Source of the DNA: Acaudatibacter sp035532115
GTDB lineage: Bacteria; Pseudomonadota; Alphaproteobacteria; Caulobacterales; Caulobacteraceae
Direction of reading: 5' to 3'
Assembly: GCA_035532115.1 (NCBI GenBank)
Contig: DATKRO010000024.1
Location: forward strand, 1 to 21,713
DNA length: 21,713 nt
Part shown: positions 15,682 through 21,713 of the stretch, one piece after another
Layout of the letters: each line of letters begins with the position of its first letter
Position numbering within the stretch: the first letter of the stretch is position 1
Position numbers and translations under genes: made by a program
The notes under the pieces: generated by a model
The model's input: only the letters and a program-made list of their open reading frames with translations
What the model was told of the DNA's origin: nothing
The model's database searches: none

Positions 15682-15883
15682 CAATGGCGTTCCCAATCAG
15701 GCCGCATCCGAAATCCGCGCCTACATAGGGCCGCGGCCCGGGTTCGGCAAAGGCGGCGGCGTCGGCGTCCACCGGAGACCGCTCAGCCCTACGCCTCGTC
15801 CATCGCCGAGGACAGGCCGCGGTTCAAAACCGACGCGGACGAGGGCCATCAGGCGGCCCGCTCCTTGCGGGGCGGGTCGCCCT

Positions 15884-17314
15884 TCAGTTCCAGACACCCG
15901 GCCGGCGTCCCTTCCAGGGCGCTTCCTTCTCCAGTTGCGACGCCAGGCGGATCACCGTCGCCTCGTCGCCGTAGCGGGCGGTGAACATCATGCCGATGGG
16001 CAGGCCCGAGGCCGATTGCGCCAGCGGCAGCGACATCGACGGCTGGCCGGACATGTTGAAGGCCGGCGTATAGGGAAACAGCATGCCCTGGCGCTGATTG
16101 AGTTCGCGCGGCGGGACCGCGACGGGCGAGAGATAGCCGATCTTCGGCGGCGGCGCGGTCATCACCGGCGAGAGATAGACGTCGATGTCCTCGAAGCAGG
16201 CGAGCGTGGCGCGGTTCAGACGGCGCAGCTCCTGCAGGCCGCCCATGGCCTGCTCGCCGGTGACGCGCCGACCCGACCTCAGGTTGGCCCAGGTGAGCGG
16301 CTCCAGCTCGTCTTCCTCGGGCTCGTGGCCGATGGCTTCGATGAGGCGGCGCATGCCGGCGGCAAAGTTGGCGCCGCTCATCGGCGCCCAGGCGCGATAA
16401 AGGGCGCGGTAGTCGATCTCGAGATTGCGCGGGATCACCTCGTGCCCCAGTCCTTCCAGCAGGGCGGCGGTGCTCTCGAGAGCGCCTTGCACTTCCGGGT
16501 CGACCGGCCGGTTTGGCGACGGTTCGGCCGCCCAGGCGATCCTCAGACGGCCGGGGCTCGCGCCCAGTTCCTCGACATAGGGCCGCGCCTTGGGCGGGGT
16601 GGCGTAGGGCGAGCCGGGTTCGGGAATGCCGGTGACGTCGAGCATGGCGGCGGTGTCGCGCACGCTGCGGCTGACCACATGGTCGACGACGAGGCCGTGG
16701 GCGTAATCGAAGCCGTCGGGCAGGTCGGGGTTGCGGTCGCGCGTCACCTTCAGGCCCACGAGGCCGCAGCAGGCGGCCGGAATCCGGATCGAGCCCAGCC
16801 CGTCGCTGGCGTGGGCGAAGGGGACGATGCCCGCCGCCGTCGCCGCCGCCGATCCGCCGGAGGAGCCACCGGTGATGTGCTCGGGATTCCAGGGGTTGCG
16901 GCAGGGGCCCAGATGCGCCCCCTCGGTCGTGCCGGTGATGCCGTACTCGGGCGTGTTGGTCTTGCCGAGGAAGACGAGGCCGGCCGCGCGATAGCGGGCG
17001 ACGAGGCCGCTGTCGTCGGCGTCGACGTAGCCTCGGGCGAAGCGGCTGCCCTTGCTCTGCGGCCAGCCGGCGACGGCGACGCCCAGATCCTTGATGAGGA
17101 AAGGCACGCCTCGGAATGGCCCGTCGGGCAGGCCTGCGGCGGCGGCGCGGCGCGCCTCGTCGAAGGCCTGGTGGACCACGGCGTTGAGCTTGGGATCGTG
17201 CCGCTCGATGCGCTCGATGGCGGCCTCGGTCAGCTCCGCGGGCGTCACCTCGCCTTCGCGGACCAGCCCAGCCAGGCCCACGGCGTCGTAGTCGGCGTAG
17301 TCGTCCATGCGCAT
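15884..17314 (-). CDS. Amidase-signature family amidase
   Basis: A 476-residue enzyme of the amidase-signature family, which hydrolyses carboxamides and some aryl or alkyl amides. The unusual triad is visible: Lys75 (LIKDL), the cis-Ser Ser151 (TGGSSGGS) and the nucleophile Ser175 in DGLGSIRIPA. The 24-residue spacing between the two serines is standard. Length and layout match stand-alone amidases, not GatA: no gatB or gatC is nearby. The KTNTPEYG segment after the lysine is typical. There is no signal peptide. The start at 17314 follows GGAGGAA by seven bases. It is transcribed away from the flavoprotein gene starting at 17376, leaving about 61 bases for both promoters. The natural substrate is unknown. 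Confidence 0.88.
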   Translation of the reverse strand: MRMDDYADYDAVGLAGLVREGEVTPAELTEAAIERIERHDPKLNAVVHQAFDEARRAAAAGLPDGPFRGVPFLIKDLGVAVAGWPQSKGSRFARGYVDADDSGLVARYRAAGLVFLGKTNTPEYGITGTTEGAHLGPCRNPWNPEHITGGSSGGSAAATAAGIVPFAHASDGLGSIRIPAACCGLVGLKVTRDRNPDLPDGFDYAHGLVVDHVVSRSVRDTAAMLDVTGIPEPGSPYATPPKARPYVEELGASPGRLRIAWAAEPSPNRPVDPEVQGALESTAALLEGLGHEVIPRNLEIDYRALYRAWAPMSGANFAAGMRRLIEAIGHEPEEDELEPLTWANLRSGRRVTGEQAMGGLQELRRLNRATLACFEDIDVYLSPVMTAPPPKIGYLSPVAVPPRELNQRQGMLFPYTPAFNMSGQPSMSLPLAQSASGLPIGMMFTARYGDEATVIRLASQLEKEAPWKGRRPGVWN

Positions 17315-17321
17315 GCCCTTG

Positions 17322-17328
17322 TTCCTCC
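17322..17328 (-). promoter_or_regulatory. Ribosome binding site of the amidase gene
   Basis: The minus strand reads GGAGGAA, seven bases before the ATG at 17314. This favours 17314 over the in-frame ATG at 17308. Confidence 0.55.
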
Positions 17329-17375
17329 GGCTGCTTTGCTGGCACTTAAGCACGGGCGGGCCGGAAAACGGAACG

Positions 17376-18662
17376 ATGCAAAGCAGGAGAGCGAGTTTGG
17401 GCGAGTGGCGCAACTGGTCGGGCAGCGTCGCCTGCGAGCCCGCCGCGATCGAGAGCCCGACGACGCTCGAGGCGCTGCGCCGGCTCGTCTGCGGCGCGGC
17501 CAAGGTGCGCGTAGCCGGGACCGGCCACTCGTTCATGCCGCTGTGCGCCACCGACGGCCTGTTGCTGTCGCTCTCGGCCATGCAGGGCGACCTGGAGGTG
17601 GCCGACGATCGCCGCAGCGCCTGGATCCCGGCGGGCTGGTCGATCTCGCGATTGACCGAGGCGCTCTGGGCCGAGGGCCTGTCGCTGATCAACCAGGGCG
17701 ACATCGACAAGCAGGCCATCGCCGGCGCGGTCTCCACCGCGACCCACGGCACCGGCCGCACTCTGGGCTCGCTCGCCGCCGCCGCGGAGGGTTTCCGCCT
17801 GATGCTGGCTTCGGGCGAGGTCGTCGAATGCGACCGTGCGCACGAGCCCGACCTTTTCGAGGCCGCCAGGGTGTCGCTGGGCATGCTGGGCGTGGCGACC
17901 GCGATCCGGATGCGGGTGCTGCCGGCGTATCGGCTGAAGGAGACCATCCGCCGCCGCCCGCTCGCCGAGGTGCTCGAGGAGTGGGACGAGCTGGCGGACC
18001 GCCATCGCCACGTGGAGTTCTTCCATTTCCCCTATTCGGGGCACGCCACCCTGAAGATCCTGGAGCCGGTGGACGAGGGCGAAGCGCCGCAGCCGGGCGC
18101 CTTCGAGGATGCGGTGTTCCAGGCGGTCTGCGATCTTGCCGCCGTCTGGCCGCGCACGGCCCCGACGCTGCAGCGCATGCTGACGCGGGCGATCCGCGCC
18201 TCCGAGCGCGCCGGCCCGGCCGGACGCATCTTCCCTTCCGAACGCTCGGTTCGCTTCGAAGAGATGGAGTACGAGATCCCCGCCGAGGCCGGCCCCGAGG
18301 CCCTGAGGCGCGCCATGGCCCTGGTGCGCGACCGACGCTGGCCGATCATCTTCCCCTTCGAGTTCCGCACCGTGGCGGCCGACGACATCTGGCTGTCGCC
18401 GATGCAGGGGCGCGCCTGCGTCTCCATCAGCTTCCATCAGTACGCCAAGATGGCGTGGCGCGAGCCGTTCGCAGGCGTCGAGGCGGTGTTCCGCGAGGCC
18501 GGCGGCCGGCCGCACTGGGCCAAGCGCCACACCCTCGCCTCGGACGACGTGCTGCGCCTCTATCCCGACGCGCCGAAGTTCGCGGCGGTGCGCAAGCGCG
18601 TCGATCCCGCCGCGAAATTCCTCAACGCCCACCTCGCCGAACTCTTCGCGTTTTCACTGTGA
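17376..18662 (+). CDS. FAD-linked alditol / aldonolactone oxidase (AldO / ALO family)
   Basis: A 428-residue flavoprotein of the vanillyl-alcohol-oxidase fold. The PCMH FAD domain contains VRVAGTGHSFMPL at about 44-56; His51 of GTGHS is at the position that carries covalent FAD in AldO and L-gulonolactone oxidase. ATHGTG and the later SLGMLGVATAIRM follow as in that family. The C-terminal ALO domain has the conserved HWAKRHTL, close to the family's HWGK. Length is close to Streptomyces AldO (about 418). It would oxidise an alditol or aldonolactone using O2. The frame extends upstream to an ATG at 17307 that overlaps the amidase start, so the ATG at 17376 is preferred, as it begins just before the conserved WRNWSG. 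The next gene follows directly, probably in an operon. Confidence 0.85.
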   Translation: MQSRRASLGEWRNWSGSVACEPAAIESPTTLEALRRLVCGAAKVRVAGTGHSFMPLCATDGLLLSLSAMQGDLEVADDRRSAWIPAGWSISRLTEALWAEGLSLINQGDIDKQAIAGAVSTATHGTGRTLGSLAAAAEGFRLMLASGEVVECDRAHEPDLFEAARVSLGMLGVATAIRMRVLPAYRLKETIRRRPLAEVLEEWDELADRHRHVEFFHFPYSGHATLKILEPVDEGEAPQPGAFEDAVFQAVCDLAAVWPRTAPTLQRMLTRAIRASERAGPAGRIFPSERSVRFEEMEYEIPAEAGPEALRRAMALVRDRRWPIIFPFEFRTVAADDIWLSPMQGRACVSISFHQYAKMAWREPFAGVEAVFREAGGRPHWAKRHTLASDDVLRLYPDAPKFAAVRKRVDPAAKFLNAHLAELFAFSL

Positions 18663-18670
18663 CGGCTCCG

Positions 18671-19813
18671 ATGCACGCTCTCGCCCTGCACGCTCACCTG
18701 ATCGGCCGCCAGGGATCGCGGCGGGCGCTGAACACGCCGGCGCTGGTGCTGGACATCGAGGCTCTCGACCGCAACATCGCCGCCATGGCGGCGTTCGCGG
18801 CCGCCCGCGGGCTGAAGCTGCGCCCGCACGCCAAGACCCACAAGAGCGTCGACATCGCGCGCCGCCAGATCGCCGCCGGCGCCCTCGGCGTCTGCTGCGC
18901 CAAGCTCGGTGAAGCCGAGGCCCTCGCCGATGGCGCGGTCGAGGGTCTCCTGATCACCTCGCCCGTGGTGGGCGAGGCGGCGGTGGAGCGGCTGATCGCG
19001 CTCGCGGCGCGCAGCCCCGGCCTGATGGCGGCCTGCGACCATCCCGATGCGGTGGCCGCCATCGGCGCGGCGGCAAGAGCGGCCGGACGCAGCCTCACCC
19101 TGCTCGTCGACCTCGATCCCGGTCTTCGGCGCACCGGCGTCGCCAGCGCCGCCGACGCCCTGGCGCTGGCGCGAACGATCGCCGGCCACGACGCCCTCGG
19201 CTTCGGCGGCGTGCAGTTCTACTGCGGCGCCGAACAGCACATCGAGGCCTATGCCGAACGCGCCGCGGCCGTCGCCCAGAGGATGGCGCGCCTTTCCGAG
19301 ACCATCGCCCTGTTGCAGGGCGCCGGCCTCGCGCCCGGCATCGTCACCGGCGGCGGCACCGGCACCCACGCCATCGACGCCGACCTCGGCGTCTTCACCG
19401 AGCTGCAGGTCGGCTCCTATGTCTTCATGGATCACCAGTACGGCGTCTGCGCCCTGAGGGCGGACGGCGCGCGGCCATTCGAGACCTCGCTGATGGTGGA
19501 TGCCCGGGTGATCAGCGCCAGTCACCCGATGCTGGCGACCGTGGACGCCGGGCTGAAGGCCTTCGCCACCGAGGCCGGCGCGCCGCCGATCCTCTCCGGC
19601 GCGGTCGAGGGCAGCGCCTACCGCTTCATGGGCGACGAGCACGGCGCCATCGTGCCGCCGCGCGGGCTCGCCCCGCCCAGGCTCGGCGAGCGCGTCACCC
19701 TCGCCGCCCCCCATTGCGACCCCACCGTCAACCTCTACGAGGCCTACCACGTCGTCCGTGGCGACACCCTGGAAGCCATCTGGCCGGTGAGCGCACGCGG
19801 ACGGTCGGCGTAA
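18671..19813 (+). CDS. D-threonine aldolase-like / DSD1-family PLP enzyme
   Basis: A 380-residue fold-type III PLP enzyme (alanine-racemase-like barrel with a C-terminal D-serine-dehydratase-like domain). NTPALVLDIEALDRN at 21-35 and RPHAKTHKS at 51-59 are the family signature; Lys55 is the likely Schiff-base lysine. GVCCAKLGEAE follows, then GGGTGTH. Near the end, His348-Cys-Asp350 (PHCDPTVNLYEAYH) forms the metal site. The His-x-Asp pattern matches D-threonine aldolase and beta-hydroxyaspartate aldolase (BhcC) more than eukaryotic D-serine dehydratase, whose second ligand is Cys. It would cleave D-3-hydroxy amino acids to glycine plus an aldehyde, or dehydrate them. It starts eight bases after the oxidase stop. 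A GTG at 18659 overlapping that stop (GTGA) is an alternative start. Confidence 0.82.
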   Translation: MHALALHAHLIGRQGSRRALNTPALVLDIEALDRNIAAMAAFAAARGLKLRPHAKTHKSVDIARRQIAAGALGVCCAKLGEAEALADGAVEGLLITSPVVGEAAVERLIALAARSPGLMAACDHPDAVAAIGAAARAAGRSLTLLVDLDPGLRRTGVASAADALALARTIAGHDALGFGGVQFYCGAEQHIEAYAERAAAVAQRMARLSETIALLQGAGLAPGIVTGGGTGTHAIDADLGVFTELQVGSYVFMDHQYGVCALRADGARPFETSLMVDARVISASHPMLATVDAGLKAFATEAGAPPILSGAVEGSAYRFMGDEHGAIVPPRGLAPPRLGERVTLAAPHCDPTVNLYEAYHVVRGDTLEAIWPVSARGRSA

Positions 19814-19880
19814 CCTCCACCCGCCCCAAAGCGGGGAGAGAGGCTGGACATCCGCGGCGTCAAGGGGCTGAATCGGCCGC

Positions 19881-21713
19881 ATGACCCAGACCCAAGTCGA
19901 CCTCGACGAGGCCCTCGGCGCGGCGCACCTGCCGGCGCTCGTGGCCGCGCTCGTACATCTCACCGGCGATGAAAGCCTGATCGCCCGCGACCGCTGGCCA
20001 GTCTACGACTTCTTCGGCGACAGCCGGCTGGGCGGCTATTCGCCCGAGCGCCAGGCGCAGATCCGCGCCGCCGCCAAGGCCGCGATAGAAGCGCACCTCG
20101 CCGGCAAGCCGCTCGCGCCCGCGCCAGGCGAAGCGGTGGTGCGCAGGATGATGGACTTCATCGCCGGCGCCGAAATCCCGGCGCGCTACGCGCCGTTCCT
20201 GATGGAGGAACTGCAGATCGGCGGCGCCGACGCAAGGAAGCCGGACTGGAGCGCGCCGAAGCTGGCCGCGGCGGCCGCGCAGCTGCCGGTGGTGATCGTG
20301 GGCGCCGGCATGTCGGGGCTGCTGGCGGGCGTCCGCCTGAAAGAAGCCGGCGTGCCTTTCACCATCGTCGAGAAGAACGCCGAGGTCGGCGGCACCTGGT
20401 TCGAGAACAGCTATCCAGACTGTCGCGTCGACAATCCCAGCCACCTCTATTCCTATTCATTCGAGCCCAACCACGACTGGCCCAACCACTTCTCGCCGCA
20501 GCCGGTGCTGCTGGCCTACTTCAAGGGCGTCGCCGCCAAGCACGGCCTGCACCCGCACGTCCGTTTCGAGACGGCCGTCGAGGAAGCGGCGTTCGACGAG
20601 GCCGCCGCACTCTGGAACGTGCGGATCAAGGGCAGGGACGGCCGCGTCGAGACGCTGAAGGCCCGCGCGGTGATCTCGGCGGTAGGCCAGCTCAACCAGC
20701 CGCGCTATCCCGATATCCCCGGCCGCGAGGACTTCGCCGGACCTTCGTTCCACTCGGCGCGCTGGAACCACGACATCGACCTGACGGGCAAGCGCGTCGC
20801 CGTGATCGGCACGGGCGCCAGCGCCTTCCAGTTCGCGCCGGAGGTGGCCAAGTCGGCCGGACACCTCACCATCTTCCAGCGCACCCCGCCCTGGCTTGCG
20901 CCCACGCCCGACTATCACGAGCCGACCACGGCGGCCGAGCGCTGGCTGCTCGAGCACGTGCCGTTCTATGAGAAGTGGTACCGGTTCTGGCTGTTCTGGA
21001 TGCTCACCGACGGCGTCTACGAGGGCGTCAAGGCCGATCCTGCCTGGGACGGCGGGCCGGGCGCGGTGAGCGCCGCCAACGCCATGCTGCGCGAGGCGCT
21101 CGCCGGCGCCATCGCCGCCCAGGCCCAGGACGCGCCCCGGCTGCTGGAGCATCTGATCCCGGCCTATCCCTTCGGCGGCAAGCGCGCCCTGCGCGACGAC
21201 GGCGTCTGGATCGCCGCCCTGAAGCGTCCCAACGTCGAACTCGTGGCCTCGCCCATCGCTCGCATCACCAGAACCGGGATCGTCACCGCCGACGCCGAGG
21301 CGCGGGACTTCGACGCCATCATCTATGGCACCGGTTTCACCGCCAGCCAGTTCCTCAGGACCTTCAAGGTGGTCGGCCGCGGCGGGCGCGAGCTGCATCA
21401 GGCCTGGGCGGGGGATGCGCGCGCCTATCTGGGCGTGACCACGCCGGGCTTCCCGAACTTCTTCATGATCTACGGCCCCAACACCAACATCGTGGTCAAC
21501 GGCTCGATCATCTTCTTCTCGGAGTGCGCGGTCCGGTACATCCTGGGCTGCCTGAAGCTGCTCGCCGAGAGCGGCGCCCGGACCCTGGAGGTGCGCGCCG
21601 ACGTCCACGACGCCTTCAACGCCAAGGTCGACGCCGCCAACGCCCTGATGGCCTGGGGCTCGCCGCACGTGACCAGCTGGTACAAGAACGACACCGGCCG
21701 GGTCTCGCAGAAC
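19881..21713 (+). CDS. Baeyer-Villiger monooxygenase, HAPMO-like (cut by window end)
   Basis: 611 residues are visible and the frame is still open at the last base. Two Rossmann motifs are present: VIVGAGMSGLLAG for FAD (138-150) and VAVIGTGASA for NADPH (306-315). Between them is FAGPSFHSARW at 285-295, a perfect fit to the Baeyer-Villiger fingerprint FxGxxxHxxxW. About 130 residues precede the first Rossmann motif. This extension is characteristic of 4-hydroxyacetophenone monooxygenase (about 640 residues), so only some 30 residues should be missing. The enzyme would insert oxygen next to a ketone carbonyl, giving an ester or lactone, using NADPH and O2. An in-frame stop 12 bases before the ATG fixes 19881 as the first ATG. 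It lies 67 bases after the PLP-enzyme gene on the same strand. Esterases that would open its products exist in the window but are not adjacent. Confidence 0.87.
   Translation, partial: MTQTQVDLDEALGAAHLPALVAALVHLTGDESLIARDRWPVYDFFGDSRLGGYSPERQAQIRAAAKAAIEAHLAGKPLAPAPGEAVVRRMMDFIAGAEIPARYAPFLMEELQIGGADARKPDWSAPKLAAAAAQLPVVIVGAGMSGLLAGVRLKEAGVPFTIVEKNAEVGGTWFENSYPDCRVDNPSHLYSYSFEPNHDWPNHFSPQPVLLAYFKGVAAKHGLHPHVRFETAVEEAAFDEAAALWNVRIKGRDGRVETLKARAVISAVGQLNQPRYPDIPGREDFAGPSFHSARWNHDIDLTGKRVAVIGTGASAFQFAPEVAKSAGHLTIFQRTPPWLAPTPDYHEPTTAAERWLLEHVPFYEKWYRFWLFWMLTDGVYEGVKADPAWDGGPGAVSAANAMLREALAGAIAAQAQDAPRLLEHLIPAYPFGGKRALRDDGVWIAALKRPNVELVASPIARITRTGIVTADAEARDFDAIIYGTGFTASQFLRTFKVVGRGGRELHQAWAGDARAYLGVTTPGFPNFFMIYGPNTNIVVNGSIIFFSECAVRYILGCLKLLAESGARTLEVRADVHDAFNAKVDAANALMAWGSPHVTSWYKNDTGRVSQN

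Noticed and set aside
15728..15739. Palindrome GGGCCGCGGCCC upstream of the molybdoenzyme operon (a shorter one, CAGGGCCCTG, is at 2425-2434)
   Set aside because: Made only of G and C or very short, and common by chance at this base composition. Nothing else supports a function.
15431..18670. Upstream extension of the PLP-enzyme frame, making a 1460-residue ORF
   Set aside because: Homology begins only at the start of the aldolase-like domain. The upstream part overlaps the amidase and the oxidase in other frames.
19820..19835. Five-base-pair hairpin CCCGC/GCGGG after the PLP-enzyme gene
   Set aside because: Too short and without a T-run to call a terminator.
1..21713. CRISPR arrays, tRNA or rRNA genes, transposase genes
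   Set aside because: I saw no regularly spaced repeats, no tRNA-like cloverleaf or rRNA sequence, and no transposase or integrase motifs in any of the credible proteins.

Overview
The window is very GC-rich and densely coded, with short intergenic gaps and long antisense shadow frames. The gene content is two PaoABC-type aldehyde oxidoreductase subunits plus its iron-sulfur subunit, an alditol-oxidase-like flavoprotein, a D-threonine-aldolase-type enzyme, a Baeyer-Villiger monooxygenase and a PhyH dioxygenase. This fits an aerobic, metabolically versatile alphaproteobacterium, perhaps of the Caulobacter/Phenylobacterium type. That placement is inference from style and content; no rRNA or tRNA is present to test it.

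Region 1 (about 1-1893) looks like acquired DNA. It holds a patatin-like phospholipase (265-1437, +) and, converging on it with a 4-bp overlap, a small protein with two helix-turn-helix repeats (1434-1874, -). The patatin gene uses more A/T-ending codons than the rest of the window. This block stops abruptly inside comM (YifB, Mg-chelatase-like ATPase). Only the C-terminal third of comM remains (about 1894-2415), starting at its Cys-rich motif. comM is a known integration hotspot for genomic islands such as AbaR in Acinetobacter, so the left edge is probably the end of an island that continues outside the window, or a deletion scar.

Region 2 (2464-6843) has a PhyH dioxygenase followed by a secreted-esterase-like alpha/beta hydrolase, both on the minus strand. 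They are divergent from a SAM-dependent methyltransferase, and a perfect 17-bp inverted repeat lies in the shared promoter gap. A polytopic GT-C-like membrane protein follows.

Region 3 (6852-11485, minus strand) has a fatty-acyl-CoA synthetase and an exported two-domain M16 metallopeptidase.

Region 4 (11617-15681, minus strand) is a tightly overlapped four-gene operon. The order of transcription is [2Fe-2S] subunit, FAD/[4Fe-4S] subunit, molybdopterin subunit and a small cupin. The first three make a PaoABC-like aldehyde oxidoreductase, but without the Tat signal of the E. coli enzyme and without an adjacent XdhC/PaoD maturation factor.

Region 5 (15884-21713) has an amidase-signature enzyme on the minus strand, divergent from a plus-strand run of an alditol/aldonolactone oxidase, a D-threonine-aldolase-like PLP enzyme and a HAPMO-like Baeyer-Villiger monooxygenase. 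The window edge cuts off the end of that monooxygenase. Most of the window reads as ordinary core or accessory metabolism. The comM junction with its patatin/HTH pair is the part most likely to belong to something less well described.
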